Assembly: GCA_947650005.1 (NCBI GenBank)
Contig: CANSTU010000013.1
Coordinates: 1-54,671 of the forward strand
DNA: 54,671 bases
Reading direction: 5' to 3'
DNA from: an uncultured Lachnospiraceae bacterium
GTDB lineage: Bacteria; Bacillota; Clostridia; Lachnospirales; Lachnospiraceae
Position 1 is the stretch's first letter. Every line of letters starts with the position of its first letter. The notes under the pieces were generated by a model, which saw nothing but the letters and a program-made list of their open reading frames with translations, was not told the origin of the DNA and did no database searches. The translations under genes and the position numbers were made by a program. Of the stretch, positions 20,949 to 30,439 are shown piece after piece.

Positions 20949-22126
20949 CGGAGCATAAGGAAAGGAAGCATGCCCTGCTGAGCGCTTCCGGCGCCCACCG
21001 ATGGACCGCCTGTCCTCCCAGCGCCCTTTTAGAGGCCAAGTTCCCAGATACCACATCTGACGCGGCGGAGGAAGGAACTCTGGCCCATGAACTGGCGGAG
21101 TCAAAGGTAAAAAACTATTTCCTGCTGGACAGTCTCGATAAGAGGAAGCTGCGCGCCGTAGTGACGAAGCTGAAGAAATCCCCGCTGTGGGATGACGAGA
21201 TGGACGGGTATACCGATGAGTACCTGGACTATGTGAGGTCCGCCGCTCTGGCCTTTGAAAACCAGCCGTATGTGGCCATAGAAAAGCAAGTGGAGTTTGG
21301 CACATGGGTGCCGGAAGGTTTTGGCACAGCAGACTGTATCCTGATCGGCGGAGGAACCATCCACATAATCGATTTCAAGTACGGGAAAAGTCCGGCTGGG
21401 CGTGTAGAAGCCAAAAACAATCCGCAGATGATACTGTATGCTTTGGGGGCTTATGACGCCTATAAGACGCTGTATCCCGTGAGGCGCATAAAGATGTCCA
21501 TTGTTCAGCCAAGGCTTCCGGACGGTATTTCGGAATGGGATACCACGATAGACGCCCTGCTTGGGCAGGGGGAATGGATTAGGGAACGTGCAGCTCTTGC
21601 AGTCAAAGGAGAAGGGGAGTTCCATCCAGATGATAAGGCTTGCCGCTTCTGCCGGGCAAAGGCGTCCTGCCGTGCCCGGGCAGAAAAAAATGTGGCGCTT
21701 GCCTTTTCGGATGGAATGGGAAATCTGCCCCCACTGATCAGCAACGAAGAGATGGGGAGATACCTGAAGCTCGGGACAGATGTGGCGAAATGGCTTTCCG
21801 ATTTACAGGAAAAAGCCCTGTCGGAATGCCTGGCTGGGCGGGAGGTCCCCGGCTGGAAGGCCGTAGAGGGCCGCGGATCCCGGGAATGGACGGACATGGA
21901 TCAGGCCTTTGCGGCGCTAAAGGGGTCCGGTATCGATGAAACCATGCTGTGGGAGAAAAAACCCCTCAGCCTCGCGCAGGTGGAGAAGACTGTTGGAAAG
22001 AAGGCGTTTGCGGAATGCGTGGGGGGATACGTAATAAAGAAGCCGGGTAAACCGGCGCTGGTGGAAGAAACCGATAAAAGGCCGGCGGTCACAAATGTGG
22101 TGACGGCGGCGGAAGCGTTCCAGTAA
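20945..22126 (+). CDS. DUF2800 protein (RecB/Cas4-like nuclease fold)
   Basis: 393 aa. HALLSASGAHRWTACPPSA at the N-terminus and AEEGTLAHELAE are DUF2800 signatures. IHIIDFKYGKSP carries the D and K of a PD-(D/E)xK nuclease site. The C-rich part (CRFCRAKASCRARA, about 235-250) recalls the cysteine cluster of Cas4/AddB-like nucleases. It is expected to process phage DNA ends in recombination or replication. It is directly followed by DUF2815 and DNA polymerase genes, a conserved order in these phages. Confidence 0.85.
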   Translation: MTEHKERKHALLSASGAHRWTACPPSALLEAKFPDTTSDAAEEGTLAHELAESKVKNYFLLDSLDKRKLRAVVTKLKKSPLWDDEMDGYTDEYLDYVRSAALAFENQPYVAIEKQVEFGTWVPEGFGTADCILIGGGTIHIIDFKYGKSPAGRVEAKNNPQMILYALGAYDAYKTLYPVRRIKMSIVQPRLPDGISEWDTTIDALLGQGEWIRERAALAVKGEGEFHPDDKACRFCRAKASCRARAEKNVALAFSDGMGNLPPLISNEEMGRYLKLGTDVAKWLSDLQEKALSECLAGREVPGWKAVEGRGSREWTDMDQAFAALKGSGIDETMLWEKKPLSLAQVEKTVGKKAFAECVGGYVIKKPGKPALVEETDKRPAVTNVVTAAEAFQ

Positions 22127-22152
22127 ACGGGGCAGAAAGGCGGATAATAGAT

Positions 22153-22854
22153 ATGAATGATATGACAAGAGTAACGACCGGTGAGGTAAGGATGTCCTAC
22201 GTACACCTGTTCAAGCCCTATGCTTTCCAGCCCGGGCAGGAAGAGAAGTACAGTGTAACCGTGTTGGTTCCCAAGACGGATACGGAAACCATGGGCAGGA
22301 TCGATGCGGCCATTGAGGCGGCGAAGCAGCGGGGGATCCAGGACAAGTGGGGCGGTATGCTGCCGCCTGTCTGCCCGGCCCCTGTGTACGACGGGGATGG
22401 TGTGAGACCATCAGACGGCCTGCCATTTGGCCCTGAGTGCAAAGGGCACTGGGTATTTACGGCAAGTGCGAAGGCAGACTACCCACCGCAGGTGGTGGAC
22501 AGCCAGGGGAACCCCATCATCAACCAGTCTGAGGTCTACAGCGGGATGTATGGGCGCGTGAATGTATCTTTCTTCCCCTACATGTTTGGTGGGAAAAAAG
22601 GGATTGGATGCGGCCTGGGCCCCGTGATGAAGCTGCGTGACGGGGAACCACTGGGAGGCGGCGCACCCAGCGCGGCGGAAGCTTTCGGGCTGCCAACCCA
22701 GGCCGGGGGATATGCACAGCCCGCAGCATACGCACAGCCTGCAGCATACGGCCAGCCGGCGGGACACCCTTCCGCCGGGATACAATACACTGCTGTTGCT
22801 TCCGGGAGCGGACAGGCAGCGGGAGTGAACCCGATAACGGGACTGCCGCTGTGA
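22153..22854 (+). CDS. DUF2815 protein, probable ssDNA-binding protein
   Basis: 233 aa. The N-terminal domain (VRMSYVHLFKPYAFQPGQEE, KYSVTVLVPK, then SGMYGRVNVSFFPYMFGGKKG) matches DUF2815, thought to be a single-stranded-DNA-binding OB-fold protein of phages. The C-terminus has short tandem repeats (YAQPAAYAQPAAYGQPAG), resembling the flexible tails of SSB proteins. Its place between a nuclease-like protein and DNA polymerase supports the role. Confidence 0.82.
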   Translation: MNDMTRVTTGEVRMSYVHLFKPYAFQPGQEEKYSVTVLVPKTDTETMGRIDAAIEAAKQRGIQDKWGGMLPPVCPAPVYDGDGVRPSDGLPFGPECKGHWVFTASAKADYPPQVVDSQGNPIINQSEVYSGMYGRVNVSFFPYMFGGKKGIGCGLGPVMKLRDGEPLGGGAPSAAEAFGLPTQAGGYAQPAAYAQPAAYGQPAGHPSAGIQYTAVASGSGQAAGVNPITGLPL

Positions 22855-22895
22855 GAGGAGCCCGGCGGGCCTGTGAGTAATGGGAGGATCAGGGA

Positions 22896-24869
22896 ATGGG
22901 CCATTTAAGCATTGACATAGAAACACGCAGCAGCGTGGACATAGGGAAGGCAGGGGCTTACCGGTATGCACAATCCCAGGATTTTGCCGTGCTGCTGTTC
23001 GCATACGCCTTTGACGATGACCCCGTAAAGGTCATAGACCTGGCCTGCGGGGAGACGGTGCCCGGCCGGGTACGGGAAGCCTTACGGGATCCGGGTATTA
23101 CCAAGCACGCTTACAATGCGGCATTCGAATGGTACTGCCTGAACCGCGCGGGCTATACCGCCCCGCTGGAACAGTGGAGGTGTACCATGGCCCACGGCTT
23201 GTACTGCGGGTATCCGGCAGGGCTTGAAGCCGCGGGAAAGGCCGTGGGGATCCCCCAGGAAAAACAGAAGCTGACAGTGGGAAAGGCCTTGATCCGGTAT
23301 TTCTGTACACCCTGCAGTCCGACAAAGAATAACGGCGGGCGGACATGGAACCGGCCCGATCACGCGCCGGAGAAATGGGAGCTGTTTAAGGAGTACTGCC
23401 GGCAGGATGTGGTGACGGAACGGGAAATCAGCAGGCGGCTGTGTCTGTTTCCCTGGCCGGAGGAAGAAGTCAGGCTGTGGCACATGGATGTGCGGATGAA
23501 TGCATATGGAGTCCGTGTGGATAAGACACTGGCGGGCGGGGCATTAAGCGTGGATGATGCCTGCCGGCAGGAATTAACACAGGAAGCCGAGGCTGTCAGC
23601 AGCCTGGCCAACCCGAACAGCACCTCCCAGCTACTCCAATGGCTCCGTGAGCGGCTAGGAGAGGAGATCCCAGACCTGCGCAAGGAAACCGTATCCAGGC
23701 TGATGGAAAGGGATGTCCCAGAGGATGTCCGCCGGATGTTGGAGATCCGGCAGCAGCTGGGCAAAACATCCGTCAAGAAGTATGTCGCCATGGAGGCGGC
23801 CAGGGGGGAAGGGGACCGCATACGCGGCCTAACCCAGTATTACGGCGCGAACCGGACCGGGAGATGGTCCGGACGCCTGGTACAGATGCAGAACCTGCCA
23901 AGGAACTACCTGGGGACTCTGGACATAGCCAGAAAACTCGCGGGGAAAGGGGATTACAAAGGCCTGAGGCTCCTATACGGGAACGTGCCGGACACACTTT
24001 CCCAGTTGATCCGGACGGCGTTTATTCCGTCGGAAGGACATAAATTCGTGGTAGCTGATTTTTCCGCTATTGAAGCCCGGGTAATTGCCTGGCTCGCGGG
24101 GGAGCAATGGGTGAACGAAGTATTTGCCACCCACGGGAAAATATACGAGGCAACAGCCGCGCAGATGTTTGGCGTCCCCGTGGAGAGGATCGTAAAGGGA
24201 AATCCGGAATACGCTCTGCGGCAGAAAGGGAAGGTGGCGACGCTGGCCCTGGGCTACCAGGGCGGACCGTCTGCCCTGATTTCCCAGGGCGCCTTGGATA
24301 TGGGGCTTGCGGAGGAGGAACTTCCCGACATTGTATCGAAGTGGAGGCAGGCGAACCCGCGGATTGTGGATCTGTGGCATCAGGTAGGGAACGCTGCTCT
24401 TGCGGTAATGGAGACCGCACAGCCTCAGGCTATCAGGGGGCTGCTGTTTGCCCTGGAAGGCGACCTGATATATGGCCAGTCTTTCCTTACGATACGCCTC
24501 CCGTCTGGGAGAAAGCTTTTTTATCCAAAGCCGTTCCTACACGAAAATCAGTTCGGGAAACTGGCGGTACATTATTATACAATAGGCCAGCAGTCGAAGA
24601 AATGGGAGATTGTGTCTACCTATGGCGGAAAGCTGGTGGAGAACATCGTCCAGGCCATCGCCAGGGACTGCCTGGCTGAGACCCTGCGCCGGATCGACGC
24701 CCTGGGCCTGCAGGTGGTATTCCACGTGCATGATGAGGTGGTCATAGACGCGCCTTTGGACGTGACAGTGGACAGCATATGTGCCCTGATGGCGGAGCCG
24801 ATCCCATGGGCGCCGGGGCTGATTCTGAAGGGCGCCGGGTTTGAAGGGAATCATTATAAAAAGGACTAG
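22896..24869 (+). CDS. Phage DNA polymerase, family A, with 3'-5' exonuclease domain
   Basis: 657 aa. The exonuclease domain begins at LSIDIETRSS (residues 4-13), with the metal-binding D and E. The polymerase domain has motif A (VVADFSAIEARVIAWLAG), motif B region (GKVATLALGYQGG) and motif C (VVFHVHDEVVIDAP). It replicates phage DNA in the cytoplasm. GGGAGGATCAGGGA lies upstream of ATG 22896. All catalytic carboxylates are visible, so it looks active. Confidence 0.93.
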   Translation: MGHLSIDIETRSSVDIGKAGAYRYAQSQDFAVLLFAYAFDDDPVKVIDLACGETVPGRVREALRDPGITKHAYNAAFEWYCLNRAGYTAPLEQWRCTMAHGLYCGYPAGLEAAGKAVGIPQEKQKLTVGKALIRYFCTPCSPTKNNGGRTWNRPDHAPEKWELFKEYCRQDVVTEREISRRLCLFPWPEEEVRLWHMDVRMNAYGVRVDKTLAGGALSVDDACRQELTQEAEAVSSLANPNSTSQLLQWLRERLGEEIPDLRKETVSRLMERDVPEDVRRMLEIRQQLGKTSVKKYVAMEAARGEGDRIRGLTQYYGANRTGRWSGRLVQMQNLPRNYLGTLDIARKLAGKGDYKGLRLLYGNVPDTLSQLIRTAFIPSEGHKFVVADFSAIEARVIAWLAGEQWVNEVFATHGKIYEATAAQMFGVPVERIVKGNPEYALRQKGKVATLALGYQGGPSALISQGALDMGLAEEELPDIVSKWRQANPRIVDLWHQVGNAALAVMETAQPQAIRGLLFALEGDLIYGQSFLTIRLPSGRKLFYPKPFLHENQFGKLAVHYYTIGQQSKKWEIVSTYGGKLVENIVQAIARDCLAETLRRIDALGLQVVFHVHDEVVIDAPLDVTVDSICALMAEPIPWAPGLILKGAGFEGNHYKKD

Positions 24870-24880
24870 GAGGGAGCGGC

Positions 24881-27298
24881 ATGCAGAACAATAGAGCATT
24901 GCATATCAGTATGGCGGGCAGCCGGAAGGCCGTCCAGTGGCAGGATTGCACGATCCTCTGGTCCGACTTTACAGAAAGGCTGCGGTCACCAGTCCGCAGC
25001 GCAGAAACGATAGAAGCATATCTGGCTATGCCAAAGTCACGCCAGGATGAACTGAAAGACGTAGGCGGGTTTGTAGGCGGGACGTTCGCAGGGAACCGCA
25101 GGAAAGCATCCGGCGTGCTGGGCCGGGACCTGGTGACGCTGGATATGGACAGCATCCCGGCAGGGCAGACGGAGGATATCCTGCGCCGGGTTGGCGGCTT
25201 AGGCTGTGCCGCCGCCGTATACAGCACGCGGAAACACACAGGATATGCCCCTCGGCTGCGCGTTATCATCCCGCTAGACAGGACAGCTGCGGCGGATGAA
25301 TATGAACCAGTTGCCAGGAAGCTGGCGGCCTTGATCGGGATAGGCGCCTGTGATACGACGACCTTTGAGGCGTCCCGTATGATGTATTGGCCCAGTTGTT
25401 GCGCGGACGGGCAGTATGTTTGCGAGATATATGACATGCCATTTGCCAGCACGGACGGGATCCTTGGGATGTATGGAGACTGGCATGATATCACACAATG
25501 GCCCCGGGTTCCTGGGACGGAGGCCATGGAGCGCCGGCGTCTGGCAAAGCAGGAGGATCCAACGGCAAAAAAAGGCGTGATCGGTGCGTTCTGCCGTACA
25601 TATACCATTGCCCAGGCGATGGACAGATTTCTCCCTGGAATGTATGAGAGGACGGAAATCCCAGGGCGGTATACTTATACCGGCGGCTCTACGGTGGGAG
25701 GCGCCATTGTATATGACGGAGACCGTTTCTTGTATTCTCACCATGCGACGGATCCTTGTTCCGGTCTGCTTGTGAATGCATTCGACTTGGTACGCCTTCA
25801 TAAGTTCGGTGATCGGGATGATACAGCCAAAGAAGGGACGCCAGCGGGCAGGCTGCCGTCCTATCTTGCCATGAGCCGTCTGGCGCTGGCAGACGAGGCA
25901 GTATCGGACCGGATGAGTCGAGAACGCTTTGAAGAGGCCCGGGAAGCTTTCCATATGCCCCGAGAACCCGGGGAAACAGCAGATGGCGCGGGGACGGAGG
26001 AGGACATCTCGTGGATCGGAAAACTAACGAAGGACGGAAACGGCCGTTTCGAGAAAACCATCAACAACGTAGTCCTCATCCTGGAAAATGACCCTCTGCT
26101 TAGGGGGCGGATCGTCACGGATGAATTTGCCAGCTGCGGGATGGCGCTGGGACGCCTGCCGTGGGATGCACGGGAGGAAAAGAGGAGATGGAAGGATGCG
26201 GACGATGCAAGCTTTTACCGGTACATAGAAGCTTTTTACGGGATCACAGGCCGGGAGAAATTGGATAATGCCTTGTTGATCGTGAGCAACCAGAACCGTA
26301 TCAATGATGTGAAGAGATACCTGCAAGGCCTGTCCTGGGACGGGATCAAACGCGTAGAAACATTGCTGTCTGATTACCTTGGTGCGGAGGATGATATCTA
26401 TACCAGGACTGTGATGCGCAAGTTCCTGTGCGCCGCAGTAGCCCGGGCTGTGGCGGGAGGGGTGAAGTTTGACTGTATGCCCATCCTGACGGGACCGCAG
26501 GGCATCGGGAAAAGCACCTTCCTATCCATGCTGGGAAGGGAGTGGTTCAGTGACAGTCTCACATCCTTCGAAGGCAAGGAGGCGGCGGAGCTCATCCAGG
26601 GGACATGGATCAACGAGGTGGGGGAACTGACGGCAATGACAAAGCAGGAGACCAACACGGTCAAGCAGTTTTTGAGCAAGACGGACGATATCTACCGCGC
26701 GGCATACGGCCGCCGAGTGGAGAAGTACCCGAGACGCTGTGTGTTCTGCGGGACGAGTAACAGCAGGGAGTTTCTGAAGGACACCACAGGCAATCGGCGC
26801 TTCTGGCCAGTAGACGTGGGAGAGCACGCGGCAAAAAAATCAGTGTGGGAGGACCTGCCAAGAGAAGTGGATCAGGTGTGGGCAGAGGCCTATATTTACT
26901 GGACACTGGGTGAAGGACTATATCTACCGAAAGAGATCGAGGCGCTGGCGGACGAAAGACGGAAAGAACATAAGGAAACCTCTGAGAAAGAGGGGCTGAT
27001 CCTGGAGTTTTTGGAGAAACCGATCCCGGAGGGATGGGAGCGGATGGGAATAGGCGAGAGGAGGATGTTCCTGCAAGGGAACATATCCGGAACGGACGGG
27101 GCGGGCCTTATCCCTCGAGAGAAAGTGTGCGCGGCAGAGATATGGGCTGAATGCTTCGGCGGGGATCCCAAGTATCTGAAGAGGACGGAAAGCTCCGAGA
27201 TCAACGGGATCCTGGCGGGGATGGAAGGATGGAAGAGGAACAAGAGTGTGAGGAGATACGGGCCATATGGGACGCAGAAAGGATTCGAAAGGGCGTAA
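24881..27298 (+). CDS. VapE-type primase/helicase, 805 aa
   Basis: The N-terminal third looks like a primase-polymerase domain (LVTLDMDSIPAG; AAVYSTRKHTGYAPRLRVII). The C-terminal half is the virulence-associated E (VapE) superfamily-3 helicase with Walker A GPQGIGKSTFLS (about 536-547), WINEVGELTAMTK (Walker B region) and CGTSNSREFLKDTTGNRRFW. Such proteins start phage replication at the origin. GGAGGGAG lies before ATG 24881. The AT-rich stretch behind the gene could be the origin. Confidence 0.9.
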   Translation: MQNNRALHISMAGSRKAVQWQDCTILWSDFTERLRSPVRSAETIEAYLAMPKSRQDELKDVGGFVGGTFAGNRRKASGVLGRDLVTLDMDSIPAGQTEDILRRVGGLGCAAAVYSTRKHTGYAPRLRVIIPLDRTAAADEYEPVARKLAALIGIGACDTTTFEASRMMYWPSCCADGQYVCEIYDMPFASTDGILGMYGDWHDITQWPRVPGTEAMERRRLAKQEDPTAKKGVIGAFCRTYTIAQAMDRFLPGMYERTEIPGRYTYTGGSTVGGAIVYDGDRFLYSHHATDPCSGLLVNAFDLVRLHKFGDRDDTAKEGTPAGRLPSYLAMSRLALADEAVSDRMSRERFEEAREAFHMPREPGETADGAGTEEDISWIGKLTKDGNGRFEKTINNVVLILENDPLLRGRIVTDEFASCGMALGRLPWDAREEKRRWKDADDASFYRYIEAFYGITGREKLDNALLIVSNQNRINDVKRYLQGLSWDGIKRVETLLSDYLGAEDDIYTRTVMRKFLCAAVARAVAGGVKFDCMPILTGPQGIGKSTFLSMLGREWFSDSLTSFEGKEAAELIQGTWINEVGELTAMTKQETNTVKQFLSKTDDIYRAAYGRRVEKYPRRCVFCGTSNSREFLKDTTGNRRFWPVDVGEHAAKKSVWEDLPREVDQVWAEAYIYWTLGEGLYLPKEIEALADERRKEHKETSEKEGLILEFLEKPIPEGWERMGIGERRMFLQGNISGTDGAGLIPREKVCAAEIWAECFGGDPKYLKRTESSEINGILAGMEGWKRNKSVRRYGPYGTQKGFERA

Positions 27299-27575
27299 AT
27301 TAATGTTATAAACTTTTCACAATGGAAGGTCTGCGTGGTACGTGAAGGGGCGGAGGCGGAAGTAAACCGGATAAACCTTGAAAAAAGGATTGTTCACGAG
27401 GATAGTATACGCGAAAAGCCTGATAAATACAGGGATATATAGATAATGTAAACTATGTAAACCTATTTTCTATATGAATATAAAAATATATATAAATATA
27501 GGATATAGGCCCACATATATAGGGGTACACATACACGTGTGTGTGAGGCGGCAGAAACGTTTACGGAGGTAAGAG
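27299..27575. other. AT-rich region with GTAAAC repeats, possible origin
   Basis: 277 nt without a gene, directly after the replication initiator. GTAAAC occurs at 27362, 27448 and 27457 and inverted (GTTTAC) at 27559. An AT-rich block (about 27465-27512) and an ACACAT/CACGTGTGTGTG stretch (27528-27545) follow. This fits an origin with iterons, but no experiment or comparison supports it. Confidence 0.4.
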
Positions 27576-27797
27576 ATGAAATGCAGAGAATGGCTGAGAG
27601 AAAAACTAGGGGATAGCGGGACACATTTGTGCGAAGACGTGAGAGCCGCAGCGCGTGAGGCTGGATTTAGCCGTGCGGAATTAAGACAGGCGCGTAAAGA
27701 GATTGGTGTCAAGACGTTTCATCAGTTTGACGAGGACGGAGAGACACAGAACTGGTTCTGGTATCTGGAGGTAAGAGATGCGAGAAAAGGAAATTGA
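27576..27797 (+). CDS. Hypothetical protein, 73 aa, winged-helix-like
   Basis: CEDVRAAAREAGFSRAELRQ, then ARKEIGVKTFHQ and WFWYLEV resemble the small winged-helix C-terminal module of phage primase-associated AAA proteins, here as a separate gene. GGAGG lies upstream of ATG 27576. Overlaps the VRR-NUC gene by 20 nt. Confidence 0.6.
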   Translation: MKCREWLREKLGDSGTHLCEDVRAAAREAGFSRAELRQARKEIGVKTFHQFDEDGETQNWFWYLEVRDARKGN

Positions 27798-28116
27798 GAA
27801 AGTGCTTGCGGATGGAGTGAAGAGTCTGGGCGGCAGGGCCTATAAGTGGACGAGTCCCGGGAATGATGGGGTGCCTGATCGGATTGTCATCCTTCCATGG
27901 CGGCCGCCGGTGTTTGTGGAACTGAAAACGGAGGCTGGGAAGCTCACAGAGCTGCAGCAGGTACAGATCCGGAAGCTGCGGACCCTGGGACAGGATGTAC
28001 GGGTATTGAAGGGTATCAGGGAAGTAGAAGGCTTCCTGGAGGAATGCGGGGGAGGAGGCAAAGGATGGAGTTCAGGCCACACAATTACCAGAAATACTGC
28101 ATCGAAAAGATTATAG
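27778..28116 (+). CDS. VRR-NUC domain nuclease, 112 aa
   Basis: GNDGVPDRIVILPWRPPVFV, then ELKTEAGKLTELQQVQIRKL shows the PD-(D/E)xK-type residues (D in GVPDR, E and K in ELKTE, Q in LQQVQ) of the standalone VRR-NUC family. Such nucleases are common in phages beside a SNF2 helicase and may cut branched DNA. Its last 17 codons overlap the helicase gene start. Confidence 0.88.
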   Translation: MREKEIEKVLADGVKSLGGRAYKWTSPGNDGVPDRIVILPWRPPVFVELKTEAGKLTELQQVQIRKLRTLGQDVRVLKGIREVEGFLEECGGGGKGWSSGHTITRNTASKRL

Positions 28117-29462
28117 GTACTAAAAAGGTGGGCCTCTTCCTGGATATGGGCTTGGGGAAGACAGTCACCACCCTAACCGCGATCCGGGAACTGAAATATG
28201 ACAGGTTCGCTGTCCGGCGAGTGCTGGTGATAGCGCCGAAGAAGGTGGCGGAGGGGACGTGGACGAAGGAAAAAGATAAATGGGACCATACCCAGCTGCT
28301 ACGTGTCTCCCGGGTTCTGGGAAGCCGGGCGAAAAGGATACAGGCACTGAATACGCCGGCGGACATCTACATCACGAACCGGGAGAACGTCTGCTGGCTG
28401 GTAGATTACTACCGCAACAGCTGGCCGTTCGACATGGTGGTGGTAGATGAATCCAGCAGCTTTAAGAGCCATACGGCAAAGCGCTTCAAGGCCCTGGCGA
28501 GTGTAAGGGGGCGGATTGAACGGATGGTGGAGCTTACCGGAACGCCATCCCCCAACGGTCTGGAGGATCTATGGAGCCAGGTGTACCTTCTGGATGGCGG
28601 GGAACGTCTGGGCAAGAGATACACCCATTTCCGGGAGAGATATTTCCAGCCAGATAAACGCGGCGCGGACGGGATGGTATACAGCTACGCTGCGAAGCCT
28701 GGGACGGAGCAGGGAATCCTGGAGCGGATCTCGGATATCTGCATCAGCATGAAGGCGGAGGATTACCTCCAGCTGCCGGATCTTGTCTATCACGAGATCC
28801 CGGTGGAGTTGGATACGAAGGCGGAAAGGGCCTACAGGGAATTGGAAAGGAAAATGGTGCTGCAGTTGCCGGAGGATGAAGAGATCAGTGTGGCCAGTGC
28901 CGCGGCCTTGTCCAACAAGCTTCTACAGTTGGCAAACGGGGCATTGTACGATGGGGATAGGGGCGTACACGAGATCCACGGGTGCAAGGTGGAGGCGTTC
29001 CAGGAGCTGATCGAATCTCTAAGGGGAAAGCCGGTACTGGTATATTATAACTTCCAGCATGACCGCCAGAGGATACTGCAGACCCTGTCCGGATCAGGGC
29101 TGCGGGTGCGGGAGCTGAGGACGTTGCGAGATGAGGAAGACTGGAATGCCAGGCAGATAGACATACTCCTGGCCCACCCGGCCAGCAGTGCCTACGGCTT
29201 GAACCTGCAGCAAGGAGGGAACCATGCCATATGGTTTGGGTTAATCTGGAATTACGAGCTGTATACGCAGGCGAATAAGAGGCTGCACCGGCAGGGGCAG
29301 GGAGAGAAGGTGATCATCCATCATCTAGTGAGCAGCGGAACCCGGGACGAGGATGTGATGAAAGCCTTGCGGATGAAGGATGATGTACAGGGATGGGTAA
29401 TGGAAAGCCTGAAAGCAAGGATCAGGGCAGTGAAGGAGGAAACGGGATGGAAGTCACGATAA
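28065..29462 (+). CDS. SNF2-type DEAD/DEAH helicase, 465 aa
   Basis: Walker A LFLDMGLGKTVTTL (about 23-36), DEAH-type box VVVDESSSFKS (about 125-135), LTGTPSPNGLEDLWSQ (motif III region), and C-terminal motifs LLAHPASSAYGLNLQQG and NKRLHRQGQGEKV (motifs V and VI). A SNF2-like translocase that may move along or remodel phage DNA during replication or packaging. ATG 28065 has GGAGGAGG upstream. Paired with the VRR-NUC gene as in many phages. Confidence 0.9.
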   Translation: MEFRPHNYQKYCIEKIIGTKKVGLFLDMGLGKTVTTLTAIRELKYDRFAVRRVLVIAPKKVAEGTWTKEKDKWDHTQLLRVSRVLGSRAKRIQALNTPADIYITNRENVCWLVDYYRNSWPFDMVVVDESSSFKSHTAKRFKALASVRGRIERMVELTGTPSPNGLEDLWSQVYLLDGGERLGKRYTHFRERYFQPDKRGADGMVYSYAAKPGTEQGILERISDICISMKAEDYLQLPDLVYHEIPVELDTKAERAYRELERKMVLQLPEDEEISVASAAALSNKLLQLANGALYDGDRGVHEIHGCKVEAFQELIESLRGKPVLVYYNFQHDRQRILQTLSGSGLRVRELRTLRDEEDWNARQIDILLAHPASSAYGLNLQQGGNHAIWFGLIWNYELYTQANKRLHRQGQGEKVIIHHLVSSGTRDEDVMKALRMKDDVQGWVMESLKARIRAVKEETGWKSR

Positions 29463-29845
29463 AGACAGAAAATGGGACCATAAGAGTGAGGCTGGATCAG
29501 TTCCTCCCCAACACAAGGACACGGGTGAAGAAACTATTCCGGATAATGGCAGCCGGGATGGATGACATAACTCTTGCAGAAGTGAGGGACTACCTGGAAA
29601 AAGCGGCAGCGGGGAACGGCCTGGCGGGGGCATGTTCGGAGGCGGAGGACGCAGAAGCAGCAGTGAGGAGGCTGGACAGGCAGATATCAAAGCTTGAGTA
29701 TGAGAGGGACGCTGAGAAGAAGAGGGAGGCAGAGGCAAGGACAAAGATTAGGCGGATAGAGACCATGCGGGAGAAGGCCCATATCTGGATCGGGGACTTT
29801 GATGAGATTTGCAGGCGGATCCATGGAGGAGAGATAAAACGATGA
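29447..29845 (+). CDS. Coiled-coil phage protein, 132 aa
   Basis: A short beta start (MEVTIKTENGTIRVRLDQF), then a helical part and a long charged coiled coil (about 75-115: VRRLDRQISKLEYERDAEKK). The end (IGDFDEICRRI) is typical of small phage proteins of unknown role. It overlaps both neighbours. Confidence 0.55.
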   Translation: MEVTIKTENGTIRVRLDQFLPNTRTRVKKLFRIMAAGMDDITLAEVRDYLEKAAAGNGLAGACSEAEDAEAAVRRLDRQISKLEYERDAEKKREAEARTKIRRIETMREKAHIWIGDFDEICRRIHGGEIKR

Positions 29846-30255
29846 GACTGATTGATGCAGGCAGACTTAAGCAGCGGACCGCAGCAGCGGTTATTCTGAT
29901 ACTGGTAATGACATTAACACTTGCGGGATGCACAGAGGCGGATAATGTGTCGTATAACGTATCCCAGGAAGCAGACAATTTCAATGTGGTACGCCGATTG
30001 ACGGTGCTGAATGCAAGAACCGATAAGCCTATGTTTGAACTGATAGGGGCATTTTCCTTCACCCTGCAGGAAAACCGGATTATAGCACTCGTAGAGACAG
30101 GCCCTGGTGAGTACAAAAAGCATTCCGTCGGTCTGACAGAATGGACATTGTGGGTGGTGGAGGACATTAGCGGCGCAGAGGTAGACAAGTATAGATATGA
30201 GGTGAATTTCCTGCCTGAACAGATTGTTCCGGTTACGTTCACAAGCAACGATTAA
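29842..30255 (+). CDS. Phage-encoded beta-sandwich-type lipoprotein, 137 aa
   Basis: After a short basic start (MRLIDAGRLKQR) comes a signal segment (TAAAVILILVMTLTLAGC) with lipobox LAGC, so lipid attachment at C30. The mature part (VSYNVSQEADNFNVVRRLTV, VLNARTDKPMFELIGAFSF) is beta-rich and fits the beta-sandwich lipoproteins found in phages. It should sit on the outer face of the lysogen's membrane, where it might block superinfecting phage; this is inference. The first seven residues resemble the start of another phage protein type (MRLIDAD...), hinting at a fusion. Confidence 0.7.
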   Translation: MRLIDAGRLKQRTAAAVILILVMTLTLAGCTEADNVSYNVSQEADNFNVVRRLTVLNARTDKPMFELIGAFSFTLQENRIIALVETGPGEYKKHSVGLTEWTLWVVEDISGAEVDKYRYEVNFLPEQIVPVTFTSND

Positions 30256-30439
30256 ATTATCCTTTAACGGGAAAAAGAAAGGAGGCCGGAGCGGTGGCCA
30301 CCGTAACGGAATATCCCGGCTCCTTTCGGAAGATGAGTCATGTACTTTTGATGATCAGGGGAAATGATGGTGTCCGAGGAGGAGACATCCAGTGGTTACG
30401 ACAGCGAGGCAGACTAGTATGTGGAGTTAGGAGGCAGAT

